DNA from: a virus
Direction: 5' to 3' (one strand)
Length of the DNA stretch: 38,154 bases
IMG/VR virus record: IMGVR_UViG_3300042691_014316
Coordinates: 1-38,154 of that record
In this document: piece by piece, positions 29,088-35,972 of the stretch
Layout of the letters: every line of letters starts with the position of its first letter
Position numbering within the stretch: position 1 is the first letter of the stretch
The notes under the pieces: model-generated
The model's input: the letters and a program-made list of their open reading frames with translations, nothing else
Databases searched by the model: none
Told to the model about the DNA's origin: nothing
Program-made: the position numbers and the translations under genes

Positions 29088-29435
29088 CTAAAGAACTGGA
29101 ATATTTTTATTCATTTTAATCTGATAATCTACCCAGTTCTCCTTCCAATCGCGCCGAGTTGTACGAATGTAAGGTATGCGATTTCCGTTGAAGATTAAAA
29201 ATGAATCATCAACATCATGGAAATGGCAATAATAAGACTTTGAAACATCATTTGTTGTACACTTTACAATGGTTCCTGGGAGAGAGCGGATATTAAAATA
29301 ATATTTAATAATATCGGTATCTGTAAGATTGCTCCACCAGTTGACAAACTCTTCTTCAGTCATCTTTGGTGACCAAATCCAAGTCTTGTAGCCATTGTCT
29401 TCTTCAAGGAAAATTTCAATATTTTTATTGTTCAT
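29088..29435 (-). CDS. Hypothetical protein, 115 aa
   Basis: Acidic, Trp-rich protein (KTWIWSPKMTEEEFVNWWSN) with a beta-rich middle (SLPGTIVKCTTNDVSKSYYC). No family recognised. The ATG at 29435 overlaps the end of the upstream gene by 11 bases. It is the last gene of a small minus-strand group (30.83-29.09 kb) that looks early rather than late, because no TATAAATA is found there. Confidence 0.7.
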   Translation of the reverse strand: MNNKNIEIFLEEDNGYKTWIWSPKMTEEEFVNWWSNLTDTDIIKYYFNIRSLPGTIVKCTTNDVSKSYYCHFHDVDDSFLIFNGNRIPYIRTTRRDWKENWVDYQIKMNKNIPVL

Positions 29436-29643
29436 AGTCAAAGGATTTAATAATTTTAATTAAAAAGTTAATTTCTTCATCCGATAGCATTGCATGATCT
29501 ATATTTTCAAGCATTGTTCTTGACATAATATAGGCTTTTCTGTATAAATTATTTGAATAATCAAAATCTCCATTGATTGCTGTATGATGTGACAAATCAA
29601 TTAAATTTGATATTTCATTTAATTTTTCAGAAATTGTAATCAT
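29425..29643 (-). CDS. Hypothetical helical protein, 72 aa
   Basis: The start MITISEKLNEISNLIDLSHH and the spacing of hydrophobic residues suggest two or three helices of TPR-like character (YSNNLYRKAYIMSRTMLENI). The ATG at 29643 is chosen over an upstream GTG/TTG-type opening because ACAGG lies 7 bases before it; this site is part of the 17-bp repeat at 29643-29659. Function unknown. Confidence 0.65.
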   Translation of the reverse strand: MITISEKLNEISNLIDLSHHTAINGDFDYSNNLYRKAYIMSRTMLENIDHAMLSDEEINFLIKIIKSFDYEQ

Positions 29644-29690
29644 TTTCAAACCTGTCACAGATTTTTGTCGATGACCCAACAGGTCTAATA
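29643..29690 (-). repeat. Intergenic repeat copy 1 (about 48 bp)
   Basis: Read on the minus strand it begins TATTAG, then GTTGGG, CAAAAA and TGTGACAGGTTTGAAAA. The last 17 bases are identical in copy 2 at 30114-30130 and the other blocks recur in the same order. It leads directly into the ATG at 29643, so it may be a translational operator or RNA-processing site. Confidence 0.6.
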
Positions 29691-29710
29691 GTCTTGGTTA
29701 AAAGACTATT
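29687..29710 (-). terminator. Intercistronic hairpin
   Basis: AATAGTCTT/AAGACTATT, a 9-bp stem with a 6-base loop, overlapping the stop of the 40-aa gene. There is no U-tract, so it may be an RNA-stability or processing hairpin rather than a strong terminator. Confidence 0.45.
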
Positions 29711-29828
29711 TCTTCCCTTCATTGGCTTTACCACTAAGATCTTGCCACTCATCGTCGTCATAGCACGAATCCAAGTCTTCATCGTTATTTTTTTGTTTAG
29801 ATTTTTCATTTGGATCATTTGTCTTCAT
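29706..29828 (-). CDS. Small acidic protein, 40 aa
   Basis: Begins MKTNDPNEKSKQKNNDED and continues LDSCYDDDEWQDLSGKANE, ending KK. The ATG lies just after the stop of the 86-aa gene (TAAGTAAAA spacing) and the stop falls in the hairpin at 29687-29710. It is preferred to an overlapping 63-codon frame in the same place because it fits the gene junctions without long overlaps. No function can be given. Confidence 0.5.
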   Translation of the reverse strand: MKTNDPNEKSKQKNNDEDLDSCYDDDEWQDLSGKANEGKK

Positions 29829-29830
29829 TT

Positions 29831-30091
29831 TTACTTAACCTGAAAGTTTACGATCTCTGAAAATGACATGACCTTTTGAGCAGCAATAAGTTCTTCTTCG
29901 TGCTGCTTTTTCAGGTCTTGAATATATTTATCAGTGGCCTTGTAATAGAATGTTCCATCAGTGTCAACATAAATAGTAAGCATTTCTTCCTTTACAAGGT
30001 CTTCAACAACCTTTTGCATAAAGTCAGAAATGAGTGCGAATTTTTGTAGAAAGTCTCCCGAGTTGGTAAAGTTAATGTTTTCATCATCCAT
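29831..30091 (-). CDS. Hypothetical protein, 86 aa
   Basis: Acidic start (MDDENINFTNSGDFL), helical centre (ALISDFMQKVVEDLVKEEM), a beta hairpin (LTIYVDTDGTFYYKATD) and a charged helix (LKKQHEEELIAAQKV). This order resembles a small winged-helix fold, though no DNA-binding motif is clear. It is preceded by copy 2 of the intergenic repeat. Confidence 0.66.
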   Translation of the reverse strand: MDDENINFTNSGDFLQKFALISDFMQKVVEDLVKEEMLTIYVDTDGTFYYKATDKYIQDLKKQHEEELIAAQKVMSFSEIVNFQVK

Positions 30092-30113
30092 AAGTCACAC
30101 CATTTTAATTAAT

Positions 30114-30158
30114 TTTTCAAACCTGTCACACACTTTTTGCTGTAGCCCAACACTAATA
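30114..30158 (-). repeat. Intergenic repeat copy 2 (about 45 bp)
   Basis: Minus-strand order TATTAG, GTTGGG, CAAAAA, TGTGACAGGTTTGAAAA, as in copy 1 at 29643-29690; 17 bases are identical. Here the ATG is 22 bases further on, so the element is not simply a ribosome-binding site. Confidence 0.6.
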
Positions 30159-30169
30159 AATGTCACAAT

Positions 30170-30829
30170 TCAATTTGTATAGTCTTTAATATTTACACCA
30201 TGAATCTTGTTGATAATGAATGCCGCGTATCTAGGATCTAATGGTTTTGGCTTGTTCTTAGTATTTATATCTGAATAATAAGACCAAATGCTACGACCAA
30301 TATCCTTCGGCACTATCATGTTCTTTGAAGAAAAGTGCATCTTAGAAGTTTTCTTGAAGAAATTCTCCATGTCCTCAAAATAATCATGGTTTGATCCACT
30401 CAAGAAGATAACACAAACTGCTTCGGCGTTCTTTGTTGTCACAAAGCCAACCGAAGATAACTTGCTAAATGGAATAACATTGCTAATCAAATCAGAATCT
30501 GCGAAGAGTTTTTTCATTTCCAACTTTGGCAATTCATTCAAGTAAACATTTGGTTTGTAAATATCCGAATGTTCAGATTTGTCATAGTAAAATTTCCAAG
30601 AATAAAACAAGTTATTATCGATAATATCTGCGTAACTATCACGCATTCTTGAGTTAGTTATCCACCAGCGTTCCTCCGTACTATCATATCTTGCGCCAAT
30701 TCGCTTGGCGATAACGCGATATGCATTTGCATTCTTCTTACGGAATGGTACGGAAAGATATGCATCGTAGAATGGATGCATTGTAACAGATTTATTTTCT
30801 GTGTCAAGTGAATTTGAAATGTCTGACAT
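30170..30829 (-). CDS. Hypothetical protein with DUF5710-like motif, 219 aa
   Basis: The segment AYLSVPFRKKNANAYRVIAK, RIGARYDSTEERWWI (about residues 23-58) resembles the DUF5710-type YL.VP...k..ak.lGArwD...k.Wyv motif found in plasmid primases and other DNA-metabolism proteins. The remainder is a mixed domain with aromatic clusters (FYSWKFYYDK). The start is at 30829: the longer frame (from 30964) would run through the hairpin at 30834-30861 and the gene upstream. Function unknown. Confidence 0.7.
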   Translation of the reverse strand: MSDISNSLDTENKSVTMHPFYDAYLSVPFRKKNANAYRVIAKRIGARYDSTEERWWITNSRMRDSYADIIDNNLFYSWKFYYDKSEHSDIYKPNVYLNELPKLEMKKLFADSDLISNVIPFSKLSSVGFVTTKNAEAVCVIFLSGSNHDYFEDMENFFKKTSKMHFSSKNMIVPKDIGRSIWSYYSDINTKNKPKPLDPRYAAFIINKIHGVNIKDYTN

Positions 30830-30833
30830 AAAT

Positions 30834-30861
30834 CCACCCATAGAATTTCTTCTATGGGTGG
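30834..30861 (-). terminator. Perfect 12-bp hairpin just before a start codon
   Basis: CCACCCATAGAA/TTCTATGGGTGG with a 4-base loop, 4 bases from the ATG at 30829. There is no U-tract. The GGGTGG arm could be the ribosome-binding site, sequestered in the stem, so this may control translation of the 219-aa gene; it may also stabilise the end of the upstream message. Confidence 0.6.
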
Positions 30862-30878
30862 CTGAGGGGGTTGTCGAA

Positions 30879-31121
30879 TTAGGCGATGCGAATTCCACCC
30901 GCACGACCGCGAGTAAAGGAAACGCGACTGCCATAATTTTCAAGAAGAGCCTTGCGAATCTCAATAGGATTCACTCCGTACTCCTTTGAGAGTCCAAGGA
31001 GAGTCACCCTCTCCCCTGCATGGTAGCGACTCTCAGCAAGGTTACAAATCTCCTTGAGATCGACAACCGAAAGATTTGCGGAATTGTTAGAAACGGTATT
31101 ATTGTTGTTATTGTTGTTCAT
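30879..31121 (-). CDS. Small HTH-type DNA-binding protein, 80 aa
   Basis: An N-terminal run of seven Asn is followed by a helical domain (VVDLKEICNLAESRYHAG, VTLLGLSKEYGVNPIEIRKA) with a helix-turn-helix pattern, then a short basic hairpin (YGSRVSFTRGRAGGIRIA), which resembles a winged helix. It has a sigma70-like promoter whose -10 lies 6 bases before the ATG, so it should be made early from a leaderless message. It could be a transcriptional regulator of the phage. Confidence 0.75.
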   Translation of the reverse strand: MNNNNNNNTVSNNSANLSVVDLKEICNLAESRYHAGERVTLLGLSKEYGVNPIEIRKALLENYGSRVSFTRGRAGGIRIA

Positions 31122-31127
31122 GCCATT

Positions 31128-31155
31128 ATTCTACCAAACTATTTCTATTTGTCAA
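31128..31155 (-). promoter_or_regulatory. Sigma70-like early promoter, leaderless
   Basis: TTGACA (31150-31155), 16-bp spacer, TAGAAT (31128-31133), then 6 bases to the ATG at 31121. +1 is expected on the A of ATG. Confidence 0.78.
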
Positions 31156-31173
31156 TACCCAAATTCAAAAATT

Positions 31174-32376
31174 TCAGAAAGGCACAGAATTATCGGTCGG
31201 AGCCTTGGCCTCCTCCTTTGCGGGTTCAGCCTCGACCTTGGGAGCCTCAATCTTGGTAAAGATTGCGAAGAACCCGTCACCAGTTGCCTTATCGAAACGA
31301 GCGAGAGACATACGAATTGCCTTGTGCTTGTCTCCGTAAACAGAGTACGCCTTGATGATATTGATCAGGCGGCGAGTCGAAATGATCTCGTCAACCGCAT
31401 CGTCAAGGAACGACTTGCGAATCATTTCTGCCCAAGTCACAAGATTATCGGCAAAGGTATCATCCTTCACGCCATTCTTTGCCATCATCTTGACGAGAAT
31501 CTTCTTTTCGATGGTCTTCGACGCATACTCCTGCTCAAAGGTATAATCGAAACGATCAAGGAACGCCTCGTTCATAATGTTAGTGCCGACGAATCGACCA
31601 TCGTCCGAACCCTTACCCTTGGTGTTTGCAGTCGCAACAACGCAGAAACCCTTGGTAGGAGTCACCCATTGATTGATCTTCTTGATGTAAACACCCTTAC
31701 CCTCAAGGACGGACTGAAGGCACATAATACGCTCAGAGCCAAGGTCGATCTCGTCAAGGAGAAGGACTGCACCCCGCTTCATTGCCTCGACAACGGGGCC
31801 GTCCTGCCAAAGAGTATTTCCGTTCTGAAGGCGGAATCCACCGATAAGATCGTCCTCATCGGTAGTGCCGACGATATTCACGCGGAAACACTCTCGACCC
31901 GAATTCGCGCAAATCTGCTCAATCATAGTGGTCTTGCCATTACCCGAAAGACCAGTAATGTAAGCAGTAAAGAACTTGTTCGACTGCACAAGAAGATTGA
32001 TGTCGCTGTAGTGACCCCAAGCAACATACTCCTTATTCACTTCGGGAATAAGCGACTCACGCTCACCATTGGTCATGCCAAGAACGGCAGCGGCAAGATT
32101 CATCGTCGCTGCGGGAACCTCCGCATTAACAGGCGCATGGCTGATCGGGGCGACCGTTGCGACCGTAGAGGTTGCCTTGATGAACTCCTTACCAAGGATT
32201 TCAGGAATCGAATAGATACCCCTAGAAACCTTGCGGCTATCTGCAATCGCCCAAGTCGGAGGAGCCGAAAGATTCAGAGTCTCTGCCGCCTTCTGAAGTT
32301 GCGAACGGGTGACAAACTGATTGTTGATGCCCATGTTACGGAGGGTATCGATAAATGTGTTTGCGCTGATGCTCAT
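31174..32376 (-). CDS. MoxR/CobS-like AAA+ ATPase
   Basis: 400 residues. Walker A is GLSGNGKTT (142-150), Walker B is AVLLLDEID (203-211), sensor 1 is the VVATAN segment near 235, and an arginine-finger-like NEAFLDRFDYTFEQE follows. MoxR-type ATPases work with VWA-domain partners to remodel or insert cofactors into target proteins; CobS does so in cobalt insertion with CobT. The partner gene lies divergently at 32516. The start is set at 32376 by a promoter 7 bases upstream; two earlier ATGs would lie inside the promoter. The gene is much more G+C-rich than most of the window. The C-terminal Ala/Glu/Pro tail (VEAEPAKEEAKAPTDN) may be flexible. Confidence 0.88.
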   Translation of the reverse strand: MSISANTFIDTLRNMGINNQFVTRSQLQKAAETLNLSAPPTWAIADSRKVSRGIYSIPEILGKEFIKATSTVATVAPISHAPVNAEVPAATMNLAAAVLGMTNGERESLIPEVNKEYVAWGHYSDINLLVQSNKFFTAYITGLSGNGKTTMIEQICANSGRECFRVNIVGTTDEDDLIGGFRLQNGNTLWQDGPVVEAMKRGAVLLLDEIDLGSERIMCLQSVLEGKGVYIKKINQWVTPTKGFCVVATANTKGKGSDDGRFVGTNIMNEAFLDRFDYTFEQEYASKTIEKKILVKMMAKNGVKDDTFADNLVTWAEMIRKSFLDDAVDEIISTRRLINIIKAYSVYGDKHKAIRMSLARFDKATGDGFFAIFTKIEAPKVEAEPAKEEAKAPTDNSVPF

Positions 32377-32383
32377 GCGGAGC

Positions 32384-32412
32384 ATTGTAACCGAACTCAT
32401 TTACCAAGTCAA
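32384..32412 (-). promoter_or_regulatory. Sigma70-like early promoter, leaderless, for the MoxR-like gene
   Basis: TTGACT (32407-32412), 17-bp spacer, TACAAT (32384-32389), 7 bases to ATG at 32376. It decides the start of the gene. Confidence 0.78.
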
Positions 32413-32479
32413 TGGGTTGATCAATGAGATCGGAAATTGATAAGTTACTGCGAGCGCACCATAATCTTGAGCCAAGGGC

Positions 32480-32508
32480 TTGCACAAACTTTCGGAACAT
32501 GGTATACT
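32480..32508 (+). promoter_or_regulatory. Sigma70-like early promoter, leaderless, for the CobT-like gene
   Basis: TTGCAC (32480-32485), 17-bp spacer, TATACT (32503-32508), then ACGCCCT and ATG at 32516. The ACGCCC after the -10 is shared with the promoter at 37985-38013. Confidence 0.78.
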
Positions 32509-32515
32509 ACGCCCT

Positions 32516-34726
32516 ATGCAGAATACCGTAAATCGAGAATCCAAGTCAGTTCTTGCCAAGGTGCTTGCTTGCGAGAACATTATTGTGCGCCACTCGCATC
32601 AGGCGCATACTGCAATGTTCGATATTCGCAATCGTGTTCTGACCCTTCCCATCTTCAAGGATGAGATGTCGAACGAACTCTACGATATGCTTGTCGCCCA
32701 TGAGGTTGGTCATGCTCTGTTCACTCCTTATACTAGTACGGATGAGGATTCCGTGATTAAGGGTGGATATGGTGTGGCGGCTGATAAGATCGGTGGGCCG
32801 AATGGTTCTCATATTGCATTCGATTATCTCAATGCAGTTGAGGATGCCCGTATTGATCGACTGATGAAGGAAAAGTTTTGTGGTATCGGTCGTGATTATC
32901 GCATCGGATATCAGGAACTCTACGATAAGAATTTCTTCGGAACCGATGGGAAGAATATTGATGAAATGTCTCTGATCGACCGCATCAATCTTTATTTCAA
33001 GATTGGTGGAATTCTTCCCAAGCCGATCAAGTTCAATGATGACGAGCAGAATTTTATTGATCGTATTGCGAAGGCAATTACTTTCGATGATGTTGTCGAG
33101 ATCGTCAAGGATATTTGGGCTTATTCTAAGATCACTCCCCCCACTCCCGAAAAGATTGATGGGATTGATGGCGACATTGGTTATGGGAATAAGGATGATG
33201 ATACTGGTAATTCGGTGAAGGTTAAGATCTCCGAAGATATTGATGGCGACTTCAAGGGTAAGTCGAGTTCCGAAGGCGGTGAGGGTGAAAAGGATAAGGA
33301 AGAGGATTCTGTTAAGACTGAAGGAATCAAGAATGATCCCCATGCGACTCCTGAGCATTATCAGGGAAAGATGCCTTCTGAGTGCATGACTCAGAAGAAG
33401 TTTACTTCGATGCAGGATTCTCTGATTGATAAGAATAAGGTAAGTCATCAGAATATCATTCCGAAGACAAATCTCGACAAGACGATTGTTGGTTACAAGC
33501 GAATTCTTGACGATTTCAGGATTTCTAGGTCTGTAACTCCAACTCAGTACAATGATGCGGAAAAGGATTTCATCTCGTTCAAGAATTCTTCAAATAATTC
33601 GGTTGGCATTCTCGTCAAGCAGTTTATGATGAAGAAGGCCGCGAAGGATTCGGCCCGTGGAACTACGAGCAAGACGGGTATTATTGATCTTGATTCTCTC
33701 GTTAATTACAAGTTTACGGATGATATCTTCCTCCGTATGAAGACCGTAAAGCGTGGAAAGTCTCACGGTCTTGTATTCTTTATGGATTGGTCAGGCAGCA
33801 TGGCCCCGATCCTTGATGATACTCTTAAGCAGATGTTCCAAATTGTTTTCTTCTGCCGAAAGATGAATATTCCGTACAAGGTTTATGCCTTCTCTTCGCT
33901 TCTTGTTGACGAACATTGGGATATGATTCGTGATGGTGGAACTTCAATCTGTTGGAACTTCCCCAACAATGAGCAGAATTTCTCAGATTTCAGTCTGCTT
34001 GAATTGTTGAATGACAATATGAGTGGAACCGAATTCAATGAAATGATGACCAATCTTTTTGCGATCATCAATCAGGGTTCGCGTGGATATAATAGTTCCA
34101 GTTATTATACTCATGTTCCACGCTATATGGGTCTTTCGGGAACTCCTCTGAACGAAGCAATTATTGCGGCTATGGATATTGTTCCTATGTTCAAGAAGGA
34201 AAAGAATCTTGACATTGTTCATACCGTATTCCTTACGGATGGCGAGTCAAATGGTTCGTGGATTTATGGATCGACTTATGGGCGACTCTCTACTCTTATT
34301 CGTGATCGTTATGTTTACGATATGCCGCTGAATAAGAACACAACCGATTGTCTTATTGAAATGTTCCAAGGCATCTGCAATTGTCGTGCGATTGGAATTT
34401 ATCTTGATGGGCGGCGTTCTCGCGGAGAAATTAGTGGTTCTACCCTTAATCGTTTCTTCTACAACTCGTCCAATGATTATCTTCTGAAGCAGAATAAGAT
34501 GTTCCAAGATGAGGGATTTGCTTGTGCCGATCCAAAGCATCATTCTTATGCCGAACTGTTTATTCTTCGTGGAAATTCTGAGGTTGAGGATGTTAATATC
34601 TCAGATGTAGTCAAGGATAAGAAGACAAATCATTCGATTCGTACTGCATTTGTCAAGGCAATGAACAAGAAGATTTCTTCCCGTGTCATGCTGAATCGAT
34701 TCATCGATCTCATTGCAGTTGAATAA
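32516..34726 (+). CDS. CobT-like VWA-domain protein with HExxH motif
   Basis: 736 residues. The N-terminal part has HEVGH (H62, E63, H66) and DYLNAVEDARIDR about 43 residues later, the layout of a zinc-metallopeptidase-like domain seen in CobT-like phage proteins. The centre (about 215-300) is acidic and low-complexity. The C-terminal half is a VWA domain with MIDAS motif DWSGS (424-428) and further TDGES-type residues. With the divergent MoxR-like ATPase it forms the usual AAA+/VWA pair that remodels target complexes. Whether it serves cobalamin synthesis (for the cobalamin-dependent reductase at 6721) or an unrelated task is open. The start at 32516 is fixed by the promoter. Confidence 0.85.
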   Translation: MQNTVNRESKSVLAKVLACENIIVRHSHQAHTAMFDIRNRVLTLPIFKDEMSNELYDMLVAHEVGHALFTPYTSTDEDSVIKGGYGVAADKIGGPNGSHIAFDYLNAVEDARIDRLMKEKFCGIGRDYRIGYQELYDKNFFGTDGKNIDEMSLIDRINLYFKIGGILPKPIKFNDDEQNFIDRIAKAITFDDVVEIVKDIWAYSKITPPTPEKIDGIDGDIGYGNKDDDTGNSVKVKISEDIDGDFKGKSSSEGGEGEKDKEEDSVKTEGIKNDPHATPEHYQGKMPSECMTQKKFTSMQDSLIDKNKVSHQNIIPKTNLDKTIVGYKRILDDFRISRSVTPTQYNDAEKDFISFKNSSNNSVGILVKQFMMKKAAKDSARGTTSKTGIIDLDSLVNYKFTDDIFLRMKTVKRGKSHGLVFFMDWSGSMAPILDDTLKQMFQIVFFCRKMNIPYKVYAFSSLLVDEHWDMIRDGGTSICWNFPNNEQNFSDFSLLELLNDNMSGTEFNEMMTNLFAIINQGSRGYNSSSYYTHVPRYMGLSGTPLNEAIIAAMDIVPMFKKEKNLDIVHTVFLTDGESNGSWIYGSTYGRLSTLIRDRYVYDMPLNKNTTDCLIEMFQGICNCRAIGIYLDGRRSRGEISGSTLNRFFYNSSNDYLLKQNKMFQDEGFACADPKHHSYAELFILRGNSEVEDVNISDVVKDKKTNHSIRTAFVKAMNKKISSRVMLNRFIDLIAVE

Positions 34727-34727
34727 T

Positions 34728-34762
34728 AAAGATGGGAATGGCTAAAAACCATTCCCATCTTT
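34728..34762 (+). terminator. Intrinsic hairpin after the CobT-like gene
   Basis: AAAGATGGGAATGG/CCATTCCCATCTTT, a perfect 14-bp stem with a 7-base loop. The last T of the stem is the first base of the late promoter at 34762-34769. Confidence 0.9.
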
Positions 34763-34769
34763 ATAAATA
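34762..34769 (+). promoter_or_regulatory. T4-type late promoter, leaderless spacing
   Basis: Exact TATAAATA, then CTATC, then ATG at 34775. It directly follows a terminator stem. Confidence 0.75.
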
Positions 34770-34774
34770 CTATC

Positions 34775-34978
34775 ATGCGCTGCAAAAAACAATTCAAAAA
34801 ATTGATTAAATCAATCAGAGAAGAGAAATTCAACAAGGGTTGGCTTTCATATAATAAAAATATCGCGGGTGATATCAAAGATGATTCAGTCGAACCAAAA
34901 AAGAATGAATCGCCAAATGAATATGTTCCTAGATTGTTGGATAGAATAAACAAAATATTTTATGGAAGCAAGAGTTGA
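34775..34978 (+). CDS. Hypothetical basic protein, 67 aa
   Basis: Basic, helical start (MRCKKQFKKLIKSIREEKF), polar middle and helical end (YVPRLLDRINKIFYG). Unknown function. It is the only gene in the right-hand block with a late promoter, whose spacing implies a leaderless message. Its TGA stop (34976-34978) is embedded in the -35 box of the next promoter. Confidence 0.68.
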   Translation: MRCKKQFKKLIKSIREEKFNKGWLSYNKNIAGDIKDDSVEPKKNESPNEYVPRLLDRINKIFYGSKS

Positions 34979-35003
34979 CTTGACTTAATCTTCTTGGTAT
35001 ACT
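34975..35003 (+). promoter_or_regulatory. Sigma70-like early promoter with embedded stop codon
   Basis: TTGACT (34975-34980), 17-bp spacer, TATACT (34998-35003), then 7 bases to a GTG start at 35011. A second overlapping TTGACT lies at 34980-34985 (shared T). Confidence 0.75.
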
Positions 35004-35010
35004 ATGTCAA

Positions 35011-35319
35011 GTGTTTGAGTTTATTAGTGAAAACTTCAAGATAAATCCCGTCAAATTCGACAACCAAAAGATTTACAATGGAGAAGCAAAAGCAGCAATT
35101 ACCTATGAATTAATTCCAAGAGATACATTTGTAGATATTAACATTACAGACTACGAATTATTCGATCTTAGGCTCAATTCAAATAAAGAACCAATCGAAG
35201 AATTTGATATTACATATTCAGAGTACAAAGTAATTCGTGATACATTCGATCCAAATAAATTTTTTGAGAAAATTTACGAGGCTCATTGTATTCCCCTAAA
35301 CAAAAGAATGCGATATTAA
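35011..35319 (+). CDS. Hypothetical protein with GTG start, 102 aa
   Basis: Predicted alpha/beta protein (MFEFISENFKINPVKF, TYELIPRDTFVDINITDYEL). No family recognised. The start is a GTG placed 7 bases after the -10 box; an ATG 7 bases earlier reads into a stop at once. It is probably translated from a near-leaderless GUG message, which is rare and worth testing. Confidence 0.68.
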   Translation: MFEFISENFKINPVKFDNQKIYNGEAKAAITYELIPRDTFVDINITDYELFDLRLNSNKEPIEEFDITYSEYKVIRDTFDPNKFFEKIYEAHCIPLNKRMRY

Positions 35320-35324
35320 ATATT

Positions 35325-35657
35325 ATGAACTTTAAGAAGATGAATAAAGAGATCACAAAGAAGGAAATTGTCAATCCAACTATTGACGATTTGAAGATGG
35401 TTCGTGTAAGTGTTATCTTTCCAGTAAAGAAGACTTCAACTTATGAAGATGTTCTAATGGAAATGGAAGAGATGACATTTACTTTCCCCGATGACGGAAA
35501 TGTCGAGATTGAGGAAACTTCAATTAATTTGCAAGACATTAATTCTTGGATCAATAAGACAAATATGTCTGCAAATGATCATGAATTTTACTTTGGCGAT
35601 GATTACATCGGACTTGACAAGATCATCAAGAATTCTAAGGTAAAGAAGAAGAAGTAG
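35325..35657 (+). CDS. Hypothetical acidic protein with basic tail, 110 aa
   Basis: MNFKKMNKEITKKEIVNP start, beta-strand VRVSVIFPVKKT, acidic middle (EMEEMTFTFPDDGNVEIEE) and a KVKKKK end. No family recognised. It follows the previous gene by 5 bases, so it is on the same message; ATGs at 35325 and 35340 are both possible. Confidence 0.65.
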   Translation: MNFKKMNKEITKKEIVNPTIDDLKMVRVSVIFPVKKTSTYEDVLMEMEEMTFTFPDDGNVEIEETSINLQDINSWINKTNMSANDHEFYFGDDYIGLDKIIKNSKVKKKK

Positions 35658-35661
35658 TTCC

Positions 35662-35690
35662 TTGACAGAAAATTATGCAGTAGGTAGAAT
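35662..35690 (+). promoter_or_regulatory. Sigma70-like early promoter, leaderless
   Basis: TTGACA (35662-35667), 17-bp spacer, TAGAAT (35685-35690), then GCCTAT and ATG at 35697: 6 bases, +1 on the A of ATG. Confidence 0.8.
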
Positions 35691-35696
35691 GCCTAT

Positions 35697-35906
35697 ATGA
35701 GCAGCAAGATTCTTGTTTGTGAAATTGCCTACAAGGACGATCCAACCGAAACCCTTTGGGTAAACATTTGTTTGGGTGGTGATCCATGCGAGGACAATGG
35801 TGAGAATGTTTTTTTCGTCTCCGATCTTGAAACCAAGGAGGATTTCGTCAGGCTGTATAATCAGGATACATCGGATCAGGATTGGTATGTAATCTACGCA
35901 AGTTAA
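35697..35906 (+). CDS. Hypothetical protein, 69 aa
   Basis: Small acidic protein of mainly beta character (KILVCEIAYKDDP, TLWVNICLGGDP, NVFFVSDLET) ending in a helix-strand pair (EDFVRLYNQDT, WYVIYAS). No family recognised. A complete transcription unit: leaderless early promoter before it and a strong terminator after it. Confidence 0.72.
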   Translation: MSSKILVCEIAYKDDPTETLWVNICLGGDPCEDNGENVFFVSDLETKEDFVRLYNQDTSDQDWYVIYAS

Positions 35907-35925
35907 CCAAATGCTCTACATGAGC

Positions 35926-35961
35926 AAAGACGATTTGGGAAATCCAAATCGTCTTTTTTTT
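35926..35961 (+). terminator. Intrinsic terminator
   Basis: AAAGACGATTTGG/CCAAATCGTCTTT stem of 13 bp with a GAAAT loop and a run of T. It ends the 69-aa gene unit. Confidence 0.93.
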
Positions 35962-35972
35962 ATTTTATAATG

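Noticed and set aside
29627-29818. A 63-codon minus-strand frame
   Set aside because: It overlaps the next gene and the hairpin, whereas the 40-codon acidic frame at 29706-29828 fits the gene junctions better; confidence in either is limited.
31054-32427. A 457-codon open frame on the plus strand opposite the MoxR-like gene
   Set aside because: It mirrors a clear AAA+ ATPase in a G+C-rich region where stop codons are rare, has no domain signature, and the opposite strand has Walker motifs and a fitting promoter.
32546-33448. A 300-codon minus-strand frame inside the CobT-like gene
   Set aside because: It is the antisense shadow of a gene with VWA and HExxH motifs and has no supporting start signal.
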